Assembly (NCBI RefSeq): GCF_002608075.1
Contig: NZ_LAHA01000034.1
Span: forward strand, 32,716-96,715
DNA from: Nostoc linckia z4
GTDB lineage: Bacteria; Cyanobacteriota; Cyanobacteriia; Cyanobacteriales; Nostocaceae
Length of the DNA: 64,000 bases
Reading direction: 5' to 3'
The first letter of the stretch is position 1. Each line of letters begins with the position of its first letter. Below, piece by piece: positions 56,601 through 63,586 of the stretch. The translations under genes were made by a program, and so were the position numbers. The notes under the pieces were generated by a model. It was not told the origin of the DNA, ran no database searches, and saw only the letters and a list, made by a program, of their open reading frames with translations.

Positions 56601-56772
56601 CAATCTTTACACAGGTATAGCTGTAGGATTTTCTACAGGAAATTTATACACTATATGCTCCGTAATTTTAGTGGCTCAAAGCGGCTGGATACCTTTTATT
56701 CCAGCATTTTTAGCATTAATGTTTGCTGGAGCATCAGTATTATACTTAACTAATCGACTCCGTAAAAGTTAA
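53623..56772 (+). CDS. Triple-TIR CHASE2 membrane protein
   Basis: 1049 aa. Three TIR modules occur at about 6-170, 235-370 and 438-575, starting DAFISYGRADS, QVFLSYSEKER and DVFISYSRADS. Each retains the S-x-x-C-x-x-E loop (IYCGKEI, EYCQMEL, PYCKAEV) whose Glu is the NAD-cleaving residue in active TIRs. Each TIR is followed by a similar linker (for example FLAKAIEWEQKQQKSQYLLVG, LLVKALKWERQKRNSSIL), so the module is about 205 aa. A membrane segment at about 640 leads to a CHASE2 extracytoplasmic sensor (about 660-950), then three membrane helices. The likely role is a signal-regulated NADase. It lies 144 bp after the CHAT gene in the same direction and is probably co-transcribed. Confidence 0.92.
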   Translation: MNSFKDAFISYGRADSKDFATKLHQRLVEADLKIWFDQNDIPLGVDFQNQIDDGIDKSDNFLFIIAPHSINSIYCGKEIDLALRRNKRIIPLLHVEQITQEIWQQRNPRGEASHWEEYKAKGSHSSFPNMHPAIGKINWVYFREGIDDFEKSFAGLLELFSRHQEYVRQHTYFLAKAIEWEQKQQKSQYLLVGEERIQAEDWLKIRFQHEQPPCEPTDLHCALICQSIKNANNLMTQVFLSYSEKERPFMEKIAKILMRESFTVWTNKTDIQSGSDFVESIYRGIEEADNLVFLMSAASLQSEYCQMELSHAFSLKKRVIPLSIEQVDLEQIPVELRTLHFIDFTEQQPQGKNSANIDQLINILFQDTAYYEQHKILLVKALKWERQKRNSSILLRSHNLRNAEAWLKVAKQKTQHLPIPLQVEFITESLKQPPEAALDVFISYSRADSDFARKLNDTLQIQNKTTWFDQESIASGSDFEQEIYRGIESANNFLFIISPDSISSPYCKAEVEYAMNLHKRIVTVLYREMSIADIHSGLAKVQWIDFCKHGADFLTKFGELTRTLDADPDYVRSHTRLFLKAKEWGDRKRDDSFLLRGKDLVASEEWLKQSVDKQPAPTTLQLEYLAASRALPYRKIKLRTVLLSSLVVTTVMFIARFLGFTEPLELAAYDQMMSLRPDEPKDERFLMVDVDPESLEKLNESGRYPGGKGSIPDAALDDLLKNLSQHQPSMIGLDFIRDFPAEDSLKQRLQQTKNFISVCKNSYENNRGEKILGFKHAPEVLLEQVGFSDLVDDDAKGGRFVRRQYLMQKPDPKYCNTPEALSLVIARRYLQAKGQPFTSPLNPETKAYDQPMQFGKTVIPQLLGLGGGYQDMDNQLQGYQTMLKYRTFGRDPNNFAPRVNILAVLDNKVSAEQIRNRIVLIGFTDRQNRQADYWSTPYGDVAGVTLHGQTISQILSATLDNRSLIWWWPLGYETIWMFGWALVGAIVCWRFNRNLYTGIAVGFSTGNLYTICSVILVAQSGWIPFIPAFLALMFAGASVLYLTNRLRKS

Positions 56773-56807
56773 GTCAAAAAATCAGCAGACTAAGAGGAAA
56801 TTGCAAA

Positions 56808-57572
56808 ATGCTTCGTCCACAATTATCGATTCCGCGGTCAACTATTTTGATCTGCACTCTGACAACTGTTTTTTATTTTAATTTTTTGTCTCCTATTTTT
56901 GTTCGCAAAGCCCAAGCACAGAATGTCTTTGAGCGTATTGGCCAGATGTTTAATGGTTCTAGAGCCGAGGGAAATGCGTCTGGACGATCGCGAGGAGGAG
57001 CAACGCGATCGCAATGCTCTCAAATAAATAGCAACAATCTCATTGCCTTAGTTTCTAATAACAATGGAGGCTTGACTACTCAGGATTATCCCCAGTTCTG
57101 GTTTTATTTACCCTTTGGAGGAAATTCCCAGTCACCTCCAGCTAAATTTAGATTATTAGATGAACAGAAAAAGTCTGTTTTGACAAAGCCTCTACTGTTC
57201 TCTTTATCAGAAAAAAAAGGCATTGTCAGCATTAGTCTTCCCTCTACCGAAAAACCATTATTGATTGGAAAAAAATATCATTGGTACTTCAAAATTGCTT
57301 GTGTCAATACTCAGGGATCTAACACAAATATTAGCGTGAATGGTTGGGTAAAACGAGTGGGAGCGAGTCCTAAACTAGTAACAAAAATTAAGCAAACAGC
57401 ATATCAACACCAGTACATTCCTTATGCAGAAAATAACATTTGGTATGAAACTGTTAGCCAACTTGCTCAGAACCGGGTTGCTAATCAGCAGGAATGGGCT
57501 AATTTACTATCACTTTTTAAACTTGAAGAGTTTGTTAATTCACCTGTTTTTGAACTCAACCTACAAAAGTAG
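56808..57572 (+). CDS. DUF928 family exported protein
   Basis: 254 aa. A signal peptide (STILICTLTTVFYFNFLSPIF...AQA) is followed by a low-complexity Gly/Arg/Ser stretch (SRAEGNASGRSRGGATRS). The DUF928 domain follows, with FWFYLPFGGN, KKYHWYFKIACVN and NGWVKRVG and the aromatic end. DUF928 proteins are largely restricted to cyanobacteria and in my recollection are often encoded near CHASE2 or TPR-CHAT genes; the function is unknown. It starts 35 bp after the triple-TIR gene, supporting one operon from 45375 to 57572. Confidence 0.88.
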   Translation: MLRPQLSIPRSTILICTLTTVFYFNFLSPIFVRKAQAQNVFERIGQMFNGSRAEGNASGRSRGGATRSQCSQINSNNLIALVSNNNGGLTTQDYPQFWFYLPFGGNSQSPPAKFRLLDEQKKSVLTKPLLFSLSEKKGIVSISLPSTEKPLLIGKKYHWYFKIACVNTQGSNTNISVNGWVKRVGASPKLVTKIKQTAYQHQYIPYAENNIWYETVSQLAQNRVANQQEWANLLSLFKLEEFVNSPVFELNLQK

Positions 57573-57674
57573 TAAGAAAAATCATTTGATATGGAAAAAA
57601 TAGTAGTCATTTTATTTAAAAAATCATAATTTTTTAAATAAAAAGTGTGACTTTATACACTTTAATTCCCGGAC

Positions 57675-58412
57675 ATGGAAAAATTTTTTAGCTTGAGTTT
57701 CAATGAAGGGCAGACAGCAACAGTTGCTACAGTATCCGAAGCAGGAGAATTGTCTGATGCGCTTGAGCAAATGGGGCTGGTTGGTTCCCATCCGATTTTA
57801 GTTATCGTTGGTGGTGCAAGTCAGATGAGCGAAGCGGACTTTGTACGTATCCAAGGCTTGTTTATAGAAGTATTAGCCCCAATAGCGCAACGTTTAGGAG
57901 CATATATTGTCGATGGTGGTACAGATGCGGGAGTAATGCAATTGATAGGTAATGCTCGTCATCAAATCAATGCTCAATTTCCGCTGATTGGGGTAGCGCC
58001 TACAGGAAAAGTCATTCTACCCAATCAGACTGAATCTACTGATGATGCTGCACTTTTAGAACCGCATCATACTCATTTTATCCTAGTCCCTGGCCATAAT
58101 TGGGGTGATGAATCTGCTTGGATAGTACAAGTAGCAACCATGCTAGCTGGTGGCGCACCTTCGGTAACAATGCTGATAAATGGTGGAGAAATTACCTTTC
58201 TTGACGCTGCTAACAGCGTCATCGCCGGACGCTTGGTGATGGTAATAGCAGGTAGTGGTAGAACAGCCGATAAACTTGTCTGTGCATTAAATGGAGAAGC
58301 TACAGATGAACGTGCTGAAAAATTAGCTGCTTCTGGTAAGTTGCAAACCATTGATTTAGAAGCGGATTGGGAAAAGTTAACTCATACAATTACACATTTA
58401 CTTTCTACTTAA
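57675..58412 (+). CDS. SLOG superfamily (LSDAT-type) nucleotide-sensor-like protein
   Basis: 245 aa. HPILVIVGGASQMSEADFVRIQ (about 37-58), IAQRLGAYIVDGGTDAGVMQLIG (about 76-98) and FPLIGVAPTGKVILP match the LSDAT_prok family, the prokaryotic relatives of the TRPM-N SLOG domain. In Burroughs et al.'s analysis of conflict systems, such SLOG domains sense or make nucleotide-derived signals for partner effectors. HFILVPGHNWGDESAWIV is the C-terminal signature of the family. It is a cytosolic protein. It lies 102 bp after the DUF928 gene and is separated from a SLATT-like/lysozyme gene by an IS630 remnant. Confidence 0.88.
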   Translation: MEKFFSLSFNEGQTATVATVSEAGELSDALEQMGLVGSHPILVIVGGASQMSEADFVRIQGLFIEVLAPIAQRLGAYIVDGGTDAGVMQLIGNARHQINAQFPLIGVAPTGKVILPNQTESTDDAALLEPHHTHFILVPGHNWGDESAWIVQVATMLAGGAPSVTMLINGGEITFLDAANSVIAGRLVMVIAGSGRTADKLVCALNGEATDERAEKLAASGKLQTIDLEADWEKLTHTITHLLST

Positions 58413-58808
58413 CAAAATACCTCTGCCAAAAAATGGCATTTAATTATGGACTGTCTAAACACTCATCAGTCTGAGTCCCTAGTTCGTTTAATTGCAGAAA
58501 AAGAAAGTTTGGATATTGACTTGGGTATTAAAGGAGAAAGTGGCATCCTCAAGTCTATGAAATCCCGTGCAGCTTTTTTAAGTGACCCAACACATCGAAT
58601 TATTTTTCATTACACACCCAAATATTCTTCATGGCTTAATCAAATTGAAATTTGGTTCAGTATCTTGGTTCGCAAGTTACTCAGAAGAGCCAGTTTCGTC
58701 AGTCAGGATGATTTGAAAAATCGAATCCTCAAGTTTATCGACTACTTTAATCAAACAATGGCTAAACCTTTTAAATGGATTTCTAAGGGTAAAGTTTTGG
58801 CTATTTAA
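58413..58808 (+). mobile_element. IS630-family transposase 3' remnant
   Basis: Only the C-terminal part of an IS630 DDE transposase remains: KWHLIMDCLNTHQSESLVRL, then IIFHYTPKYSSWLNQIEIWF, LVRKLLRRASFVSQDDL and the ending DYFNQTMAKPFKW. The N-terminal half and the first catalytic residue are missing, so it is inactive. The frame begins immediately after the SLOG gene stop and ends 54 bp before the lysozyme fusion gene. No terminal inverted repeats were identified. Confidence 0.88.
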
Positions 58809-58862
58809 TCGTCTGTTTATTTCCGCCGAACTGTACTAGAAGCTTTTGAGAAATTTAAAACT

Positions 58863-60257
58863 ATGGCTAAGAAACAAGACTATAGTCAATACCTTAGACA
58901 GATATTCTGTGGACTGATTGACCAACTCGACTTGTCAGATTTGCGAAAAGACTTTCTGAAAAATCGCTGGCTCGACCAAGTTATGTGGCTGGAGGGAAAA
59001 GCCACTAAAGAACGCAATGCTCATCACAACCTCAGAATGATTACCATCATTGGCGGGGTAATTGTCCCGGCACTAATTGGTTTTCAGAAGGGGAACCAAA
59101 AGTGGCAAGAAATTGTCGGCTGGTCGGCTTTCGGTTTAAGTCAGGTAGTAGCCGTTTCTGCTGCGGTTGAAGAGTTTTTTGGTCATGGTGAGAAGTACCG
59201 CAACTATCGTAATACTGCCGAAGGCTTGAAAATTGAGGGGTGGCAATTTTTCCAAATGGCTGGCCCCTATCGTCAATTTAATGCCCACTCCGATGCTTAC
59301 ACCATTTTTGCTGAACGCGTCGAACAGTATATTCAGCAAGACTTACAGGGCTTTATTTCCCAGTTAACAGAACGACAAGAGGCAGGCAATAAGCAGACAC
59401 AAGAAACAGTCACAAAGAATGCTGAACTTGCCCTAGAAAAGCTCAACGAGCAGTTGCAATTACGGACACAGTATGAAGCCCAACTTAAGGAACTAGAAAC
59501 CGAGAAACAGCGCGTCCAAGCCGAAAGGCAGCAGTTGGAACAAGAGCGCGATAACGAAAAACCAGCACTTCTGGCAGCTCAAGTGGACTCAGATAAGCAA
59601 TCTGACTTAAATGCTGTTGGTAATTTATCCCAAGAGGACGAAGAAGATCGTGACAGCACCAGCCTCAACGCTGATTCAGTACAGTATCTCAGTGCTAACG
59701 AGATTCTGGCTAAGATTAAGAGCAATCCTATAAGCAGGAACGTTACAGCAACAAACCAGCTCACCGAAACTAAACAAGTCTCCACAAGTATACCTATGTG
59801 TGGAGTTGAGCTAATTAAAAAGTTTGAAGGTTGCTATCTTGATGCATACAAAGATCCTTTAAGTGGAGGGCTACCGATCACAATTGGCTGGGGTACGACC
59901 AGGAAACGTGATGGTAGCCCGTGGTACATGGGAGAGAGAATTTCCCAACAACAAGCGGATGAACTGTTGATTTATCAGTTGGAAACAAGTTACTTACCCG
60001 ATTTAATGAAAATACCTTGCTGGAGCGAACTTAACCCTCACCAACAAGGTGCCTTACTCAGTTTTGGCTACAACTTGGGGAGTAAATTTTACGGTCTCTC
60101 TAATTTTGAGTCAATGACTAGAGTCTTAAAGAATAAGGATTGGGCTAATATCCGCGAAACTTTCATCAAGTATCGCAATCCTGGATCAAATGTTGAGCAA
60201 GGACTTAGGAGACGAAGAGAAGCTGAAGCTGACCTATTCCTGAAACCCTACGTTTAA
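58863..60257 (+). CDS. DUF4231 (SLATT-like) membrane domain fused to GH24 lysozyme
   Basis: 464 aa. The N-terminal part (about 15-175) is a DUF4231-type two-helix membrane domain: RWLDQVMWLEGKATKERNAH, two hydrophobic stretches (IIGGVIVPALIGF and WSAFGLSQVVAVSAAVEEFF), and NTAEGLKIEGWQFFQMAGPY. It is a SLATT relative, predicted to form pores in nucleotide-triggered conflict systems. A coiled coil (about 180-240) and polar linker follow. The C-terminus (about 315-460) is a GH24 muramidase with E322, D331 and T340 (FEGCYLDAYKDP, LPITIGWGTT), matching the T4-type catalytic triad E-x8-D...T. Fusion of the two is unusual. It sits near the LSDAT SLOG gene, separated by a degraded IS, and two other unusual genes follow. 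Confidence 0.85.
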   Translation: MAKKQDYSQYLRQIFCGLIDQLDLSDLRKDFLKNRWLDQVMWLEGKATKERNAHHNLRMITIIGGVIVPALIGFQKGNQKWQEIVGWSAFGLSQVVAVSAAVEEFFGHGEKYRNYRNTAEGLKIEGWQFFQMAGPYRQFNAHSDAYTIFAERVEQYIQQDLQGFISQLTERQEAGNKQTQETVTKNAELALEKLNEQLQLRTQYEAQLKELETEKQRVQAERQQLEQERDNEKPALLAAQVDSDKQSDLNAVGNLSQEDEEDRDSTSLNADSVQYLSANEILAKIKSNPISRNVTATNQLTETKQVSTSIPMCGVELIKKFEGCYLDAYKDPLSGGLPITIGWGTTRKRDGSPWYMGERISQQQADELLIYQLETSYLPDLMKIPCWSELNPHQQGALLSFGYNLGSKFYGLSNFESMTRVLKNKDWANIRETFIKYRNPGSNVEQGLRRRREAEADLFLKPYV

Positions 60258-60573
60258 TGGTTTAGCATTTAAAGTTTGAGGAATTAAGTTACAGCTCTTC
60301 CTGCTGCTATGAGGTACAGATATTTGGGATGCTATTAGTAGTCTGTCAAGGTAGTAATGAAAAGTTTGTAGTAAGCACAAAGCGTGCTTAGAAAATAAGG
60401 ACTGAAGTCCTTACTACGAACTTTCTTACCCGACTATTAGCACAGTTCAACGATAATTCAATCAATTAGTGTACCTTATAACTTCGGGAAGTGTAGTAGC
60501 GGAAACAGTAGAGAATCACAATTAATCTGCTTCAGTAGACAGAAAATGAAGGCACTCACCGCAAAACACGACT
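60258..60573. other. Repeat-containing spacer
   Basis: A 316-bp gene-free stretch. It includes AGCACAAAGCGTGCT and AAGGACTGAAGTCCTT hairpins (about 60378-60418) of a kind scattered in cyanobacteria. Nothing else can be named. Confidence 0.6.
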
Positions 60574-60909
60574 ATGATTCGTAACAGCAAAAAGTATTCG
60601 ATTAATGTAGACAAAATGGGGCAAGATGTTGCGATTAGCATTTCTTTGGAAATAGAAATCAGTCCTGAGCTAATCGATCTGGTGTTGCGTGACTTAAGAA
60701 GCGATGCCAGAGACTTTAATGAAGCCCGCATCCTGACTGAAATCATCCGCGACCCTATAATCATCTCTAGCCTCTGCCAACACATAGAAGAGGTTAAAAA
60801 TCAAGACATTAGATATAAAGAAACTCCGCATGAAGACATGAATAATCAACATCTAACAAATCCAAACTGGAGCTTGAACACAGCAAACTATACTTCAAAC
60901 GGCTCATAG
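60574..60909 (+). CDS. Hypothetical protein
   Basis: 111 aa. A beta-rich start (YSINVDKMGQDVAISISLEI) is followed by a helical middle (ELIDLVLRDLRSDARDFNEARI) and a polar Asn-rich tail (MNNQHLTNPNWSLNTANY). There is no signal or membrane segment. It is not recognised. It lies between two cell-wall-lysis-type genes on the same strand and could be an immunity or regulatory partner, but this is guesswork. Confidence 0.55.
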   Translation: MIRNSKKYSINVDKMGQDVAISISLEIEISPELIDLVLRDLRSDARDFNEARILTEIIRDPIIISSLCQHIEEVKNQDIRYKETPHEDMNNQHLTNPNWSLNTANYTSNGS

Positions 60910-61054
60910 CTGGACTTTTTAAAAGCGAATGCAAGTGCTGAGTGTTCAAGCTTTTGAAGGTTATTGAAAAGTAAAGCTCCAAGCGTTTTTTACTATAACA
61001 AAATTTTGCCGTTTCTTATTTATCTATGAACAGTTACAAGTAAATATCATACAA

Positions 61055-62401
61055 ATGGCTAATATTGTATCTATTGAAGAAAAATATACAGAACTATGGC
61101 AAGGCTGCAAGGTGCAATCAAATCTCTTGCCAGAGTTAGAAAAAATTGCTGAGAAGCTGTATTACGATCGCGGCTTTTACGAGAAAATCGAGTGGTACTA
61201 TCCCAACTTACCTTGGTATTGGGCAGGAATCTTACATGCTAAGACGGATTTCCAGGGTTCTACAGAATTCTTCGAGCAAGTCACGCACAAGCTGAGTAAG
61301 ATTCAGGGCGAACAGATACCAGCAAAGCTCTCATCTCGCTTACTCGCCTTCGATGCGTGCAACGACTTCCAGGGCAAAGATAGCCAGGGAATTACGCCGT
61401 TTGTTTGGTCTGGGACTAATCACACCAACACTATTGATTCGGCTGCTGGTTGTGCGGCAATTTTGTATTTTCTGCAAGCGATAGGACTCAAAGATGACCA
61501 GACCGAGCGGGGACAGTTTAATCTGAAGGTGACTTCTGACTCAGTATTTAAAAGCTGCTCATTGCCCTCCAACAAGCTCGATGCATCAGAAAAAACCAGT
61601 GTGAAAGCGGGGAAACAGTTGGAAATTACCGAGGTGGCGATCGCAGATGCTCAACATCTCCGAGTCATGCTCAAAGCTCCAGTTCAGGATCGGCGCATTT
61701 GGTTTATCTATGGTGGACATGTCCAGATTGACGGCTGCAAAATCGCCACAGTCCAGACCAAGCCTAAAACTCTAGCAGAGAAAATCGTTGCCTATTGCCA
61801 GAAGAAGGGCTACAAAATTTACAAAGAACTTGGATACAAGAATATTATCTACATCGAAGGCATGAATCCCGACGGAACGCTCAATGACAACGCCCTCAAT
61901 GTCTGGAACGACCTCCGCATCGTAATTGAGTTTAAAAACGGCAAGCCTGAAATGATTGGTTGTTGGGAAGCCACAACCAACCCAGGTAAGTACTATACGT
62001 ACAATCCCTTGAACTCCAAAGGTGCGGCAATTATCGCCTTTGGGCAGTACACCGCATGGCAGGTAGGAACTCACGGACAGGCTTCTCCTCATGAAGCTCT
62101 TGTGCAAACTGGTGGTTCGGTCACCGTCCATCGCGATGCAAATCGGTCAGGCACGCGCGATGCAGGTGACTCCATTGACTCAGGTCATTTTGGCATTAAC
62201 CAACATTGGGGAGGTGATAACCCTAAGTCCGACGTAGGAAGATGGAGCGCTGGCTGTCAAGTAGGCAGGACAAAACAGGGACATCGTGAGTTCATGGCTA
62301 TCGTTAAATCAGACCCACGCTACCAAGCTAACCGTAGTTTCACCTTCACTAGTACCATTATTGACGGCAAAGACCTCCTAGCACAGTTCCCTGCAAGTTG
62401 A
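61055..62401 (+). CDS. Putative cell-wall-active enzyme (L,D-transpeptidase-like C-terminus)
   Basis: 448 aa without a signal peptide. The N-terminal part (LPWYWAGILHAKTDF) resembles a lysozyme-like helix seen in phage-type muramidases. A middle segment (about 170-230: SVKAGKQLEITEVAIADAQH) looks like an SH3-type domain. The C-terminus has GHFGINQHWGG (His 378/384) and WSAGCQVGR (Cys 401). The H...S-x-G-C pattern is reminiscent of YkuD L,D-transpeptidase or phage peptidase-like enzymes, though the usual HGT/SHGC spacing is not exact. The assignment is therefore tentative. It lies downstream of the lysozyme fusion, so a cell-lysis or wall-remodelling role is plausible. Confidence 0.6.
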   Translation: MANIVSIEEKYTELWQGCKVQSNLLPELEKIAEKLYYDRGFYEKIEWYYPNLPWYWAGILHAKTDFQGSTEFFEQVTHKLSKIQGEQIPAKLSSRLLAFDACNDFQGKDSQGITPFVWSGTNHTNTIDSAAGCAAILYFLQAIGLKDDQTERGQFNLKVTSDSVFKSCSLPSNKLDASEKTSVKAGKQLEITEVAIADAQHLRVMLKAPVQDRRIWFIYGGHVQIDGCKIATVQTKPKTLAEKIVAYCQKKGYKIYKELGYKNIIYIEGMNPDGTLNDNALNVWNDLRIVIEFKNGKPEMIGCWEATTNPGKYYTYNPLNSKGAAIIAFGQYTAWQVGTHGQASPHEALVQTGGSVTVHRDANRSGTRDAGDSIDSGHFGINQHWGGDNPKSDVGRWSAGCQVGRTKQGHREFMAIVKSDPRYQANRSFTFTSTIIDGKDLLAQFPAS

Positions 62402-62716
62402 TGTTCTCCTGACGAACCGAACCATCTGTTGCGATCGCCTGCGAATTTTTCGTAAATAAAAGGGTTTAAGACCGATACCTCTAAAGGTAGTCCCAGCTTC
62501 AGTCGGGGCTTAAATCCCCGTCTGAAACTGTCTAAAATGTTTGAATTTTGAATTGTTAACCCTCTCGAAGGGAAAAAGGTTATGGCACTGGGGGGTTAGG
62601 TTTGAAAGAAATTGGTGTTAATAATCATACTTTTCAAACATCCTCTAAGAGCTAAAGCCAGCCTGTTATCAAACATAGACTTTTTAAGCAAAGTTCTGTG
62701 CCGGACACTAATAAGC
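62402..62716. other. Spacer with dispersed hairpins
   Basis: A 315-bp spacer containing an imperfect inverted repeat TTCAGTCGGGG...CCCCGTCTGAA (about 62499-62526) of the dispersed AAATCCCC type. No gene is seen; the promoter of the sigma pseudogene should lie here. Confidence 0.6.
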
Positions 62717-63545
62717 ATGAAATTAGATTCTCAAACATCTATCATTTCAAAACAGAGCGCTCTCGCCTTAGATATACGGTCAATTTTTTGGCAGCAATGG
62801 CAACAGTATCGAGATTATCTTTATCGTTGCTGCGTCAAGTGGATAGGTGGAAACCCAACGGATGCTGAAGATGCGCTCAGTCGGGCAATGCTGAAAGCTT
62901 GGGAAAAGCTGCAAAAGTATCGGGGGGAAATTACTAATTTTAAAGCTTGGCTGACGACGCTGGCTCATAATCTCTGCGTGGATATTCATCGAGAACGCAG
63001 TCGGGGCGCGAATAGAGTTGAGGATATAGATACAATTCCAGAAGAACAAGGGCTGGTTTCCTTTGACGATACGCCCCTAAGCGCTTTGGAGATAGGCGAG
63101 AAAAAGATTGTTATTCGCAGTGCGATCGCTAACTTACCAACAAGGCTGCGCGAGACGTTTATCCTGCACTTTTATCAAGAACTATCTTATCCAGTTTTTT
63201 TTGAGTCAAACTTCCTCTAAGCTGCTTTATTCCAAAGGGAACTTTATCGAAGAATTCCAAAAGGTAAGCAAGAAAACGTCTAGAGAGATAAAGGCGAAAA
63301 GAAATGAACTGGATTTCCCTCTCGTGAGAAATCCGAATCTTGTTATTGAGTCGGGCGGGGCATCCAAGCTGAAAAAAATCTCTAACTTGGAAAATTCAGA
63401 AAGCGATCGCCCGATTCGTCTTAAGAATAGAATACGTCACTTTTTAAGAGACAAGTGGCTGAAGGAAAAGCAAGAGAGGAAAAAGCTTAGACCTAGACAA
63501 ACGCAGCACAAAAAACAGAAAGAGAAGAAACAAGAGACGGGCTAG
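62717..63545 (+). pseudogene. Frameshifted ECF-like sigma gene (paralogue of 41093)
   Basis: Region 2 is intact and similar to the sigma gene at 41093: YRDYLYRCCVKWIGGN, TDAEDALSRAMLKAWEK and ITNFKAWLTTLAHNLCVDIH. It ends in region 4 at RETFILHFYQELSYPVF, where a TTTTTTTT run is followed by a stop (63218-63220). Fragments of the lost helix-turn-helix remain in other frames (LYRRI in the first frame, then QKVSKKTSREIKAKRN in the second), so at least two small indels separate them. The second frame continues as a basic tail (RHFLRDKWLKEKQERKK) to 63545. Programmed frameshifting or a sequencing error at the T-run is possible, but decay is the simplest view. Confidence 0.7.
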
Positions 63546-63586
63546 ATACTGCCCGATACAAAGCAAACTAAAAAAAGGAGAACGAC

